Shown: in pieces, positions 53,912-62,509 of the stretch
How positions within the stretch are numbered: position 1 is the first letter of the stretch
Layout: each line of letters begins with the position of its first letter
Assembly (NCBI RefSeq): GCF_001613425.1
Contig: NZ_BDCI01000020.1
Location: 87,851-151,850 of the forward strand
Source: Nocardia vulneris
GTDB lineage: Bacteria > Actinomycetota > Actinomycetes > Mycobacteriales > Mycobacteriaceae
Reading direction: 5' to 3'
DNA length: 64,000 bases
Translations under genes and position numbers: made by a program
Notes under the pieces: model-generated
Told to the model about the DNA's origin: nothing
What the model saw: only the letters and a program-made list of their open reading frames with translations
Database searches by the model: none

Positions 53912-55006
53912 GTGGTGATTCCGTTGCCGCTCTCGGGTTTTCGTCGCGCCACGGTGGACATCGCGCTCGTGGTGCCGCTCAGCGGGCCGGCGGGGATGTT
54001 CGGCCCCTCGTGTGAGGCCTGCGCCGCCCTCGCCGTCGCCGATATCAATGCCATGGGCGGCATTCTCGATCGCCCGGTGCGGCTGCATCCGGTGGACGCG
54101 GGCGCGCCGCTGCCGGTGCTCGCCGCGACGATCGATCGCATGGTCGGCGCCGGACTGGTCGACGGCGTCGTCGGATGGCATCTGTCCAACGCGCGCAAGG
54201 TGATCACGCCGCAGACCGCGGGCCGGGTGCCCTATGTCTATACGACGTTCTACGAGGGCGGCGAGGACTCCGACGGCGTCTATATGGTGGGCGAAACGCC
54301 GGAGCAGCAGCTGTTTCCGGCACTGCGCTGGCTGCGCGCCCAGCACGGCATCCGCCGCTGGTGCGTGGTCGGCAACGACTACGTGTGGCCGCGCGAAACC
54401 GCTAGAGCTGCCAGGGAATTCGCCGCGACCACCGATATCGACATCGTCGGCGAGACCTACGTGCCGTTGGGCGGGCGGGACTTTCGCCAGGCCCTGGCCC
54501 TGGTCCGAAGCTCGCCCGCGCAGGGCGTGCTGCTGTTCATGGTCGGCGCGGACTGCGCGGCGTTCAATCGCGCCTTCGCCAAGGCCGGGCTCGACGACGG
54601 CCGGGTGCGGCTGAGCATGATGATCGGTGAAGACGTGCTGTACGCCGGCGGCGCCGACAGTACCCGCGGATTGTTCACCGCCAGCGGCTATTTCGAGAGC
54701 GTGGTGTCCTCGGCCGGGATGGATTTCGGGGCCCGCTATCTGCAGGAGTTCGGGCCCGCCGCACCCGCGCTGAACAACATCGGCGAATCCTGCTACGAGG
54801 GACTGCTGCTGTTCGCCTCGCTGGCCGAATCCGCGCGCAGTCTCGATCTGCGTGCCATCGAACGCCACGCGCCCCGGGTGAGTTACGGCGGGCCGCGCGG
54901 TGAGGTGCGGGTGCGCGGCGCGCACACCACGCAACCGGTCTATCTGGCCGATGCCGACGCACTCGAATTCAGCGTGCGGGCCGAGCTGAGCTCGTCGAAC
55001 TCGTAA
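53912..55006 (+). CDS. AmiC-like substrate-binding sensor (cytosolic)
   Basis: 364 residues of the type I periplasmic-binding fold: IALVVPLSGPAGMFGPSCEACAALAVADINAMGGI is the canonical start. There is no signal peptide, so it is cytosolic like Pseudomonas AmiC, the amide sensor that controls amidase expression; an AmiR partner is not next to it, but a MarR regulator is. GTG start, possibly two consecutive. Probably binds amides. Confidence 0.8.
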   Translation: MVIPLPLSGFRRATVDIALVVPLSGPAGMFGPSCEACAALAVADINAMGGILDRPVRLHPVDAGAPLPVLAATIDRMVGAGLVDGVVGWHLSNARKVITPQTAGRVPYVYTTFYEGGEDSDGVYMVGETPEQQLFPALRWLRAQHGIRRWCVVGNDYVWPRETARAAREFAATTDIDIVGETYVPLGGRDFRQALALVRSSPAQGVLLFMVGADCAAFNRAFAKAGLDDGRVRLSMMIGEDVLYAGGADSTRGLFTASGYFESVVSSAGMDFGARYLQEFGPAAPALNNIGESCYEGLLLFASLAESARSLDLRAIERHAPRVSYGGPRGEVRVRGAHTTQPVYLADADALEFSVRAELSSSNS

Positions 55007-55072
55007 CCCGAACTTCACCACCCGGTTTCGCTGCGGCGACCTCGCGGCCTTTGTATCGTCGTCATACGAAAC

Positions 55073-55090
55073 ATATTCATATGAAAATAA
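55073..55090. promoter_or_regulatory. Second copy of the amide-cluster operator
   Basis: ATATTCATATGAAAATAA, very AT-rich, 10 bp before fmdB; see 53891-53908. Confidence 0.5.
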
Positions 55091-55100
55091 AGAGGTACCC

Positions 55101-55379
55101 GTGCCCCTGTATCGGTTCCACTGCCGGGCGTGCGGCGGCTTCGACCGCGCCTTCGCCATGGCCGACGTCCCCGCCGCCGCGTCCTGCCCGGCCTGCGCCG
55201 CGGACAGCAAACGACAGTTCGGCGGCGGTGCGCTGATCCGCCCCGGCGCGGCGGCGACGCGGCTGCTCGACGCCACCCGGCGCACCGCCGCCGAACCCGC
55301 CGTCGTCGCGGCACCACCCCCGCGCCGGTCGGCACCCGTCAGCCGAAACCCCCTGCACCGCAAGCTTCCCCGCCCCTGA
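55101..55379 (+). CDS. fmdB: FmdB-family zinc-ribbon protein of the amide cluster
   Basis: 92 residues. Two zinc knuckles, CRACGGFD and CPACAAD, then a Pro/Arg-rich disordered tail. In formamidase/acetamidase operons this protein (FmdB) accompanies FmdA and may be regulatory. GTG start with a modest GAGG site; 17 bp before the formamidase. Confidence 0.85.
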   Translation: MPLYRFHCRACGGFDRAFAMADVPAAASCPACAADSKRQFGGGALIRPGAAATRLLDATRRTAAEPAVVAAPPPRRSAPVSRNPLHRKLPRP

Positions 55380-55396
55380 CCCCGAAGGACGAGACC

Positions 55397-56650
55397 GTGC
55401 CCGAACTGCTGTTTCCGCTCGACTCCACCAAACGGTTCACCGATCAGAAGCTCATCGGCCACAATCGCTGGCACCCCGACATCCCCGCCGCGGTGACCGT
55501 CAAACCGGGCGACGAGTTCCGGGTGCACGTGCGCGAATGGTTCGACGGGGCCATCCACAACGACGATTCCGCCGAAGACGTCCTGAACGCGCCGCTCAGT
55601 ACGGTGCACTGCCTGTCCGGGCCGTTCGCGATCGAAGGCGCCCAGCCCGGCGATCTGCTGATCGTGGACATCTTGGACATCGGCCCTATCCCCCAAGAGG
55701 ATTCGGGCCCGCTGGCCGGGCAGGGGTGGGGCTACACCGGTATCTTTCCCACCGACAACGGCGGCGGCTTCCTCACCGAGCATTTCCCCGACGCCTACAA
55801 GGCGATCTGGGATTTCAGCGGGCAGACCACCACGTCCCGGCACATCCCCGGGGTGAAGTTCACCGGTATGACCCATCCCGGCCTGATGGGCACCGCCCCG
55901 TCGGCCGCACTGCTGGCGAAATGGAATGCCCGCGAGGGCGCGTTGATCGCCACCGACCCGCAGCGGGTACCGCCGCTCGCACTGCCGCCGGAACCGCGCG
56001 ACGCCATCCTCGGCACCCTCACCGGCACCGAATTCGATCGCGCCGCGGCCGAGGCCGCGCGCACCGCACCGCCGCGCGAGAACGGCGGCAACCAGGACAT
56101 CAAGAACTTCACCCGGGGCAGCAGGGTGTTCTATCCGGTGTTCGTGGACGGCGCCCACCTCTCGGTCGGCGACCTGCACTTCTCCCAGGGCGACGGCGAG
56201 ATCACCTTCTGCGGCGCCATCGAGATGGGCGGTTTCATCGATCTGCGCGTCGATCTCATCAAGAACGGCATGGAGCTCTACGGCGTGGCCGAGAACGCCA
56301 TCTTCGTGCCGGGCAATTCGGGGCCCACCTACTCGGAGTACCTCGCCTTCTCCGGCACCTCGGTCACCCTCGGCGGGGAGCAGCGTTACCTGGACGCGCA
56401 GTTGTCCTTCGAACGGGCCTGCCTGCACGCCATCGACTACCTCACCAAATTCGGCTACACGCCGGAACAGGCCTACCTGCTGCTCGGCGCGGCGCCCATC
56501 GAGGGTCGCTTCTCCGGCGTCGTCGACATCCCCAATTCGTGCGCCACGGTGTACCTCCCGACCGCGATCTTCGACTTCCCGGTGCTGCCCTCGACCTCGG
56601 GTCCCACCCGGCTCGACCCCGGTGCCGGAGCGCCGCACGCCACCCGCTGA
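55397..56650 (+). CDS. fmdA: Formamidase/acetamidase
   Basis: Hydrolyses short-chain amides to carboxylic acid and ammonia, a nitrogen-scavenging enzyme. 417 residues. Family blocks: LDSTKRFTDQKLIGHNRWHPD, AVTVKPGDEFRVHVREWFDG, VHCLSGPFAIEGAQPGDLLIVDIL, FTGMTHPGLMGTAPS, FPVFVDGAHLSVGDLHFSQGDGEI (read in pieces) and the C-terminal YLLLGAAPIEGRFSGVVDIPNSC. GTG start behind AAGGA. Confidence 0.93.
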   Translation: MPELLFPLDSTKRFTDQKLIGHNRWHPDIPAAVTVKPGDEFRVHVREWFDGAIHNDDSAEDVLNAPLSTVHCLSGPFAIEGAQPGDLLIVDILDIGPIPQEDSGPLAGQGWGYTGIFPTDNGGGFLTEHFPDAYKAIWDFSGQTTTSRHIPGVKFTGMTHPGLMGTAPSAALLAKWNAREGALIATDPQRVPPLALPPEPRDAILGTLTGTEFDRAAAEAARTAPPRENGGNQDIKNFTRGSRVFYPVFVDGAHLSVGDLHFSQGDGEITFCGAIEMGGFIDLRVDLIKNGMELYGVAENAIFVPGNSGPTYSEYLAFSGTSVTLGGEQRYLDAQLSFERACLHAIDYLTKFGYTPEQAYLLLGAAPIEGRFSGVVDIPNSCATVYLPTAIFDFPVLPSTSGPTRLDPGAGAPHATR

Positions 56651-56667
56651 ACTGGCCGGATACGCTG

Positions 56668-56702
56668 AGCCGGTTGCGTTTCAGATTGTCGCGCAACCGG
56701 CT
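56668..56702 (+). terminator. Terminator after formamidase
   Basis: Perfect 11-bp stem, arms 56668-56678 and 56692-56702, 13-nt loop, 18 nt past the stop. Confidence 0.7.
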
Positions 56703-56786
56703 TGTGCGTACCGACCGGATCGCTCGTTGCCGAAGCATTGCGGAAGCCCGCGCGCCGACGCGGACGATAGTGGTCATCCGTCAAGT

Positions 56787-56811
56787 TATCGATTACGGTC
56801 CTGCATCGATA
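56787..56811. promoter_or_regulatory. Inverted repeat upstream of the CqsA-like gene
   Basis: TATCGAT-N11-ATCGATA, exact arms, 62 bp before the start codon; the only strong palindrome in the upstream gap. Candidate regulator site. Confidence 0.4.
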
Positions 56812-56873
56812 GCGCGGTGGTTCAATAAAACTGCGTGTGCTCTGAAGTAGCTAATGCTAGCGAAAGGAGTTCC

Positions 56874-58097
56874 ATGGATCTGACCATCGCCGAACGGATC
56901 CAACTGCGCGTCGACGGCTTTCATTCGGACAGAATCGCCGGTCGCTGGGGCGGGCGGCACATACTGCACAGCCGCACCCCCCGATATGGCGATATCGTGC
57001 TCCGCAGCAACGACTATCTGGCGCTCACCGGCGACCCCCGCATCGCGCACGCGGTGCGAACCGCGCTGCGCTCCGCGCCCACCTGCGGCGCCACCCCGAG
57101 CGTCTTCCTGCACGGCGCGCACCCGCAGGTGGTGCTCGAGCGAGCGCTCGCCGAACATCTCCGGGCGCCCGCTGGTGTGCTCTGCCAATCCGGCTGGGAC
57201 GCGAGTGTCGGCCTGCTGCAAGCGATCTCGGACGCCGAAACACCGGTCTACATCGATCAGTTCGCAAATATGTCGCTGTGGCACGGCGCCCGGGTCACCG
57301 GCTCGCCGACCTATTCGTTCCGGCACAACTTCCCCGGGCACCTCCGCGAGCTGATTCGCGCGCACGGGCCGGGGATCATCGCGGTGGACGCCATCTACGG
57401 CAGCAACGGCAGTCGCTGCCCGCTGACCCAGTTCTGCGAGATCGCCGACGAGACCGACAGCGTGCTGATCGTCGACGAATCACACGCGGCGGGCACCGAC
57501 GGGCCCGCGGGCGCGGGCATGGTCGCCGCACTCGGCCTCACCGACCGGGTGCCGTACCGAATCATCAGCCTGGCCAAGGCTTTTGCCGGGCGCGCCGGTT
57601 TCGTCACCGCGAACAACCCCGACTTCGTCGACTACTTCAAGATGGAGTCGCATCCCTCGATGTTCTCCTCGACCCTGCTACCGCACGAAATCGCCGGGCT
57701 GGCAGCAACACTAGAGGTGATCCGGCTGGACAACTGGCGACGGCAGCGACTACGCGAACTCGCCACCACGATCCGGCGGGCGCTGACCACCCTCGAATTC
57801 GACCTGGAAGGTTCGGCGAGCCATATCGTCGCCCTACAGGCCGGACCTGATCTGCGCGGTGCCGCGATCCGCGACTTCCTGGAGTCCCGGGGCATTTTCG
57901 CCGCGCTGCTGTGCCCACCGGCCACCTCCCGGGACCGCACGCTGGTACGGCTCTGCCTGCACGCGGGGCTCACCGACGCGCAGGTCGACCGAATCATGGC
58001 GGCCTGCACCGATGTTCGCACCCACTTCGGCGCGACGCCGCCCATGGACTCCCGGCCGATCCCGACCGCGGTGGTGGGATCGACCGGTCGTCCATGA
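56874..58097 (+). CDS. CqsA-like alpha-hydroxyketone autoinducer synthase
   Basis: 407-residue PLP enzyme of the alpha-oxoamine synthase family. PLP Lys235 in IISLAKAFAGRAGF, Asp201 and His204 in VDESHAAG. Several stretches are of the CqsA branch rather than BioF or Kbl as I remember it: ANMSLWHGARVTG, FRHNFPGHLRELI, GPGIIAVDAIYGSNGSRCPL and SSTLLPHEIAGLAATLE. CqsA condenses an acyl-CoA with an amino acid or SAM to the Vibrio CAI-1 precursor. No dehydrogenase or CqsS-type sensor is beside it. Start ATG has AAAGGAGTTCC upstream. Separated from formamidase by a terminator; its neighbour on the other side is a convergent EF-Tu paralogue. Confidence 0.78.
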   Translation: MDLTIAERIQLRVDGFHSDRIAGRWGGRHILHSRTPRYGDIVLRSNDYLALTGDPRIAHAVRTALRSAPTCGATPSVFLHGAHPQVVLERALAEHLRAPAGVLCQSGWDASVGLLQAISDAETPVYIDQFANMSLWHGARVTGSPTYSFRHNFPGHLRELIRAHGPGIIAVDAIYGSNGSRCPLTQFCEIADETDSVLIVDESHAAGTDGPAGAGMVAALGLTDRVPYRIISLAKAFAGRAGFVTANNPDFVDYFKMESHPSMFSSTLLPHEIAGLAATLEVIRLDNWRRQRLRELATTIRRALTTLEFDLEGSASHIVALQAGPDLRGAAIRDFLESRGIFAALLCPPATSRDRTLVRLCLHAGLTDAQVDRIMAACTDVRTHFGATPPMDSRPIPTAVVGSTGRP

Positions 58098-58115
58098 CGT
58101 CCGCGGGGCGGGCCG

Positions 58116-59294
58116 CTAACCGACGGTCAGGACGGTGCCCGCGCCGACGGTGCGACCGCCCTCGCGGATCGCGAAGCCGAGGCCCGGCTCGAGCGGAACC
58201 GGACGACCCAGGCGGACGGTCAATTCGACCGTCTCCCCCGGCATCACCAGCCGCACGTCGCCGGGCAGCGACACGTCACCGACCACATCGCCGGTGCGGA
58301 TGTAGAACTGCGGACGGTAGCCGGTGCCGATCGGCGTGCGCCGGCCGCCCTCCGCCGCACCGAGCAGGTAGACGCGGGCGGTGAAGCCGGTGTGCCCGGT
58401 CACGCTGCCCGGCTCGGCGACGACATGACCGCGCCGGACCTGCTCGCGCTGGACCCCGCGCAGCAGCAAGGCGACGTTGTCGCCCGCCTCCGCGTAATCC
58501 ATGGTGCGACCGAAAGTTTCGACTCCGGTGACGACCGAGGTGAGTTCGTCGCCGAACCCGGCCACCGCCACCCGGTCGCCCAGACGTACCCGGCCACGCT
58601 CCACCGCACCGGTGACGACCGTGCCTCGACCGGTGATGGTGAGGACGTTCTCCACCGGCAGCAGGAAGGGTGCGTCGGTGTAGCGGAACGGGATCGGCAC
58701 ATACGTGTCGATCGCGTCCAGCAGCTCGACCAGCGCCGCGGTCCACCGCTCGTCGCCGTTCAGCGCCCGCAGCCCCGACACCCGCACGACCGGCACCTCG
58801 GCGCCCGGATAGCCCTGCGCCGTGAGCAGCTCACGGACCTCCAGCTCGATCAGGTCGAGCAGGTCCGGGTCACCCGCGTCGGCCTTGTTCAGGGCGACGA
58901 CCACGTGCTCGACGCCGACCTGCCGGGCCAGCAGCACGTGCTCGGCGGTCTGCGGCATCACGCCGTCCAGCGCGGAGACCACCAGGATCGCCCCGTCCAG
59001 CTGGGACGCACCCGTGATCATGTTCTTCACGAAGTCGGCGTGCCCCGGCATGTCGATATGCGCGTAATGCCTTGTGGCCGTCTCGTATTCGACGTGCGCG
59101 ATATTGATGGTGATGCCGCGCTGCGCCTCCTCGGGCGCCCGGTCGATCCGGTCGAACGGCACGAAGCTGCCGCCGCCGCGCTCGGCGAGCACCTTGGTGA
59201 TCGCCGCGGTGAGGGTGGTCTTGCCGTGGTCGACATGGCCCATGGTGCCGATGTTGAGATGCGGCTTGGTGCGGACATAAACCTTCTTGGACAT
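58116..59294 (-). CDS. EF-Tu paralogue (Tuf3-like)
   Basis: 392 residues, full three-domain elongation factor Tu: G1 GHVDHGKTT, switch II DMPGHADFVKN (canonical DAPGHADYI, so A to M and Y to F), G4 NKAD, domain 2 and 3 with FAIREGGRTVGAGTV at the end. It differs from the housekeeping EF-Tu of actinobacteria at many places, for example ASQLDGAILVVSALDGVMP, and this region holds none of the usual neighbours (fusA, rpsJ), so it is a second copy. Streptomycetes have a comparable tuf3, sometimes tied to elfamycin resistance; whether this one confers it cannot be read here. ATG with AGGAAAG. Confidence 0.85.
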   Translation of the reverse strand: MSKKVYVRTKPHLNIGTMGHVDHGKTTLTAAITKVLAERGGGSFVPFDRIDRAPEEAQRGITINIAHVEYETATRHYAHIDMPGHADFVKNMITGASQLDGAILVVSALDGVMPQTAEHVLLARQVGVEHVVVALNKADAGDPDLLDLIELEVRELLTAQGYPGAEVPVVRVSGLRALNGDERWTAALVELLDAIDTYVPIPFRYTDAPFLLPVENVLTITGRGTVVTGAVERGRVRLGDRVAVAGFGDELTSVVTGVETFGRTMDYAEAGDNVALLLRGVQREQVRRGHVVAEPGSVTGHTGFTARVYLLGAAEGGRRTPIGTGYRPQFYIRTGDVVGDVSLPGDVRLVMPGETVELTVRLGRPVPLEPGLGFAIREGGRTVGAGTVLTVG

Positions 59295-59368
59295 GTTCTT
59301 TCCTGGTTTCCCTGGCGGGCACGAGCGAGTGTGCCCGACGGTGTCGAGCGGGACCTCTGCGGCGGGGC

Positions 59369-59410
59369 GACCTTCCCCGTCCGAGGTCCCGGGACATCCC
59401 GGGGAAGGTC
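59369..59410 (-). promoter_or_regulatory. Long-stem hairpin in the leader of the EF-Tu paralogue
   Basis: GACCTTCCCCG (59369-59379) pairs perfectly with 59400-59410; a second short stem GTCCCGGGAC lies in the loop. It stands about 75-115 nt before the tuf start and its 5' arm contains the stop codon of a 35-codon ORF. Confidence 0.55.
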
Positions 59411-59516
59411 AGCTTCGCGCGCCGTCGAGCTGCGCGGCAACCAGTGCCGACGCCGCCAGGACAGCAGCCATCGCGCCCGCGACTGCGGACGATGCGGCGA
59501 TGGCGTAGCTGAACAT
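59409..59516 (-). CDS. Putative 35-residue leader peptide
   Basis: MFSYAIAASSAVAGAMAAVL followed by AASALVAAQLDGARS: Ala-rich and hydrophobic. No ribosome site, but TATCGT lies seven bases before the ATG, so a leaderless start is conceivable. The stop TGA falls in the 5' arm of the hairpin before the EF-Tu paralogue, the layout of a translation-coupled attenuator. Could equally be a chance ORF. Confidence 0.3.
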   Translation of the reverse strand: MFSYAIAASSAVAGAMAAVLAASALVAAQLDGARS

Positions 59517-59610
59517 GCCGAAAACGATAAATGCCGGAGGTTCTCGACCGCGACCGAATTTTCGGCCGGCGCGTGCCAGGACACGCGTCGTCAGGTCACT
59601 GAGCTGGCAC

Positions 59611-60534
59611 CTATCCGGACTGGGGGATCACCCAGGCAAAAGCTTCGGCTTTGGAACGCGCGCCTTCGGCGGTACGCGAGCGATTCGGCTCGCCGAGTTC
59701 GCTCAACAATCCCTCGGCCAATTCCACCAGGCCCGCGAGCGTCGGCGGAGTGAACCATTCAGGGCGGGTGGCGAAGAGAATATCCTCGGTGGAGGTATTG
59801 CCGCTCGCGCCCGGAGCAAATGGGCAGCCACCCAGGCCGCCGAGCGAACCGTCGACCATTGTCGCGCCCGCGCGCACCGCGGCCAACGTATTCGCGACAC
59901 CCATTCCCCAGGTGTCGTGGCCGTGGAAAACGATGCGGCGCTGCGGGGTTCGCGTGCGTACCGCGGAAATCAACGCGGCCACCTCGGCCGGACCGGCTTG
60001 CCCGAGGGTATCGGCGATCACGATATCCGCAGCGCCGGCCGTGCGCGGATCGGCGGCGATGGCGAGCACCCGCTCGGGATCGACCGGGCCGTCGAACGGG
60101 CAGGTGAAGCTGGTAGCCAGGCAGAGCTGGATCGAGCCGCCGACCGACTCGGCGAGGCGCACCGCGTCCGGCATGGCCGCGACACTGTCCTCGGTGGTGC
60201 GGCCGATATTGGCTTTGTTGTGCGCGTCCGAGACCGAGAAGCAGTACTGGAAGTTGCGCACTCCCGCCGCGGCCGCCTTCGCCACGTGCCGCGGCGTCGC
60301 CACCCATACCCAACAACGTTGCAGCTCTTCGGGAGTGAGCGCGGCCACCAACTCCATGGTGTTCGCCATCGGCGGCACCAGATCGGGGCGCGCCATGGAG
60401 CCGATCTCCAGTTCCGGCACGCCGAGCGCGAGCAGCCGCCGGACCACCTCCACCTTGCGCTGCACCGGCAGCACCTTGCCGGTGAGCTGCAAGCCGTCGC
60501 GCAACGTCACGTCCCGCAGCACCGCGGCGGTCAT
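59611..60534 (-). CDS. HMG-CoA lyase-like aldolase
   Basis: 307 residues, DRE-TIM metallolyase. Start RDVTLRDGLQ matches the divalent-metal motif RDGLQ; later FHGHDTWGMGVANTLAAV holds the metal His pair and GGCPFAPGASGN the catalytic Cys loop of hydroxymethylglutaryl-CoA lyases. Substrate is uncertain; the operon with a CaiB-type CoA transferase suggests cleavage of an acyl-CoA such as HMG- or citramalyl-CoA-like compounds. ATG overlaps the small upstream ORF. Confidence 0.88.
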   Translation of the reverse strand: MTAAVLRDVTLRDGLQLTGKVLPVQRKVEVVRRLLALGVPELEIGSMARPDLVPPMANTMELVAALTPEELQRCWVWVATPRHVAKAAAAGVRNFQYCFSVSDAHNKANIGRTTEDSVAAMPDAVRLAESVGGSIQLCLATSFTCPFDGPVDPERVLAIAADPRTAGAADIVIADTLGQAGPAEVAALISAVRTRTPQRRIVFHGHDTWGMGVANTLAAVRAGATMVDGSLGGLGGCPFAPGASGNTSTEDILFATRPEWFTPPTLAGLVELAEGLLSELGEPNRSRTAEGARSKAEAFAWVIPQSG

Positions 60535-60689
60535 CGCTCGTCCCGTTCCTGCCGCGGCGCGCACATCACACCGCCCCAAGGCTTTTCGTGCCCGCCCGCC
60601 GGATTCGGATGCACCGTGGGGCGGGTGAAGCCCGGCGAACGCAGATCACCGGGACCGCGCCCCGGCGGACGCCTGCGACCCTTCCTCAT
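60531..60689 (-). CDS. Small coupled protein between CaiB and the lyase gene
   Basis: 52 residues, MRKGRRRPPGRGPGDLRSPG then FTRPTVHPNPAGGHEKPWGG and a short tail. Its ATG overlaps the CaiB stop (ATGA) and its stop overlaps the lyase ATG, so it is framed exactly between two coupled genes. Pro/Gly/Arg-rich, no recognised domain. Exact four-base overlaps at both ends argue that it is translated. Confidence 0.6.
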   Translation of the reverse strand: MRKGRRRPPGRGPGDLRSPGFTRPTVHPNPAGGHEKPWGGVMCAPRQERDER

Positions 60690-61906
60690 GAGGCCTCCAG
60701 GGCGTCGATCTCGGCGTCGCTCATGCCGAGCAGCCCGGACAGCACCTCGCGGGTGTGCTCGCCGAGGTCGGGGCCGACGTTGCGGATGGGCAGCGATTGC
60801 TCGCCGATGACCGGGACGATGCCGGTGAAGCCGACCGTCTTCGGTTCCGGCGCACCGACATCCACCGAAAAGGGCTGAATCATGTTGCGAGCCTTGTACT
60901 GTTCGTCGGCGACGATATCCGCCGCGGTGTAGATGGGGCCGCACGGAATGCCCGCGGCCTCCAGTGATTTCAGTGCGTCGGCGCGGGTGTGCCGACTGGT
61001 CCAGGCCGAAATCGCGGCGTCGAGCCGTTCATGGTGCCGCCAGCGGCCCGCGTTGTCCTGTAATTCCGGGTCGGCCGCCAGGTCCGGTCTGTCGATCACC
61101 TGCATGTAGCGCTGGAAGATGGCGTCGCCGTTGCCGCCGATGATGATGCTGACGCCGTCGCTGCACGGGTAGGCATTGCTCGGTGCGATACCCTCCACCA
61201 GACCGCCGACGCGCTCACGCTGGATACCGTACGCCAGATAGTCGGGGACCAGCGATTCCATCATCGATAGGATCGTCTCGTTCAACGCGACGTCGATGAT
61301 GCGCTCCCGCAACGGGATCGGTGTCGCCGCCGTGGCCACCCGTTCCCGCTGGAACAGCGCCATCACCGTGCCGAACGCGGCGTACACGCCCGCGATCGAG
61401 TCGCCGATGGACACACCCGTGCGCACCGGCGGCCGATCCGGTTCCCCCATCAGTTCGCGTAATCCGCCGACCGCCTCGGCGACCGCGGCGAAACCGGGAC
61501 GGGACGCGTGCGGGCCGGTCTGCCCGTAGCCGGAGATCCTGGTGATCACCAGGTTCGGGTTGATCCGGTCGAGGACCTCCGGGCCGAGCCCCCACTTCTC
61601 CAGCATGCCGGGACGAAAATTCTCCAGCAGCACATCGGAGCGGCGCAGCAGTTCCAGCACCACGTTCCGCCCGGCCTCGCTGCGCAGATCCAGCGTGATC
61701 GACTTCTTGTTCCGGTTCACCGTGCGATACAGCATCGACGTGTCGCCGCCGTAGAGCCGCCAGTTCCGCAGCTCGTCCCCGGCCTTGGGCCGCTCCACCT
61801 TGATCACCTCGGCGCCGAAATCGCCGAGGATCCGCCCGGCGGTCGGCGCGGCAATGTAATTGCCCAGCTCCAGGACGCGAACCCCGTCCAACGGCCGAAT
61901 ACTCAT
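60686..61906 (-). CDS. CaiB/BaiF (class III) CoA transferase
   Basis: 406 residues. RPLDGVRVLELGNYIAAPTAGRILGDFGAEVIKVERPKAGDE (in pieces) is the family start, NRNKKSITLDLRSEAG and the catalytic Asp in SIGDSIAGVYAAFG follow; the C-terminus has LEAAGIPCGPI. Moves CoA between carboxylic acids. First gene of the CaiB - small ORF - lyase operon. Confidence 0.92.
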   Translation of the reverse strand: MSIRPLDGVRVLELGNYIAAPTAGRILGDFGAEVIKVERPKAGDELRNWRLYGGDTSMLYRTVNRNKKSITLDLRSEAGRNVVLELLRRSDVLLENFRPGMLEKWGLGPEVLDRINPNLVITRISGYGQTGPHASRPGFAAVAEAVGGLRELMGEPDRPPVRTGVSIGDSIAGVYAAFGTVMALFQRERVATAATPIPLRERIIDVALNETILSMMESLVPDYLAYGIQRERVGGLVEGIAPSNAYPCSDGVSIIIGGNGDAIFQRYMQVIDRPDLAADPELQDNAGRWRHHERLDAAISAWTSRHTRADALKSLEAAGIPCGPIYTAADIVADEQYKARNMIQPFSVDVGAPEPKTVGFTGIVPVIGEQSLPIRNVGPDLGEHTREVLSGLLGMSDAEIDALEAS

Positions 61907-62144
61907 CGCACCAGTATGAAGGTCCCCTACGACACCGCTCAGCCCGCCGTAGGCCCGTCGTCATCGGCTAGGGGTAAGCGTTCCGGTGATGCCTCGCCGC
62001 GAAGCGCGAACGGCAGCCGACAGGAGCGCTCGACGACCAGCCGCTCCGAGCACGAATCCGCGGACCGATCCGGGCCGAAGTCACGGCCGACGGTCTAGCC
62101 ACCACCCCGGACCACTGCGGTCCAGCGCACACGTCGACCGCTCC
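61907..62144. other. Gap before the minisatellite
   Basis: About 240 bp with the CaiB promoter expected near its left end; otherwise no gene or hairpin seen. Confidence 0.4.
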
Positions 62145-62461
62145 GGGTCCGCAACAGTCAGGTCCGCAACGCCCGGGTGCGTAACCATCAAGGTCCGGAA
62201 CGGTCAGCGTCCGCAACAGTCAGGGTCCGCGACGCCCGCGCCCGCGACAGTCAGCGTCCGCAACGGTCAGGGTCCGCAACAGTCGGGGGTCCGCAATAGT
62301 CGGGGCCCGCGACAGTCAGCGTCCGCGACGCCCGAGCCCGCGACGGTCAGCGCCCGCGCCCGCAACAGTCAGCGTCCGCGACGGTCAGGGTGTGCAACCG
62401 TCAGGGTCCGCAACGGTCAGGGTGTGCAACCGTCAGGGTCCGCGACGGTCGGGGTGTGCGG
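62145..62461. repeat. 16-bp minisatellite, about 20 degenerate copies
   Basis: Head-to-tail units with consensus GGTCCGCAACGGTCAG, variants mainly C/G and A/G changes (CGTCCGCGACAGTCAG and GGTGTGCAACCGTCAG among them), a few of 14-17 bp. The 16-bp period would break any reading frame every unit, so it is non-coding. Lies between the caiB start and the dioxygenase stop. Confidence 0.9.
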
Positions 62462-62509
62462 GGAGTTGCCTGTGGTGGGCGACGCGCACGGCGGGGCGGG
62501 CGGGGCCGA

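Noticed and set aside
53423..56638. A 1071-codon minus-strand open frame
   Set aside because: Covers the amide genes in antisense; only its last 145 codons are real (MarR).
62145..62461. CRISPR array
   Set aside because: The 16-bp units follow each other without unique spacers and no cas gene is near.
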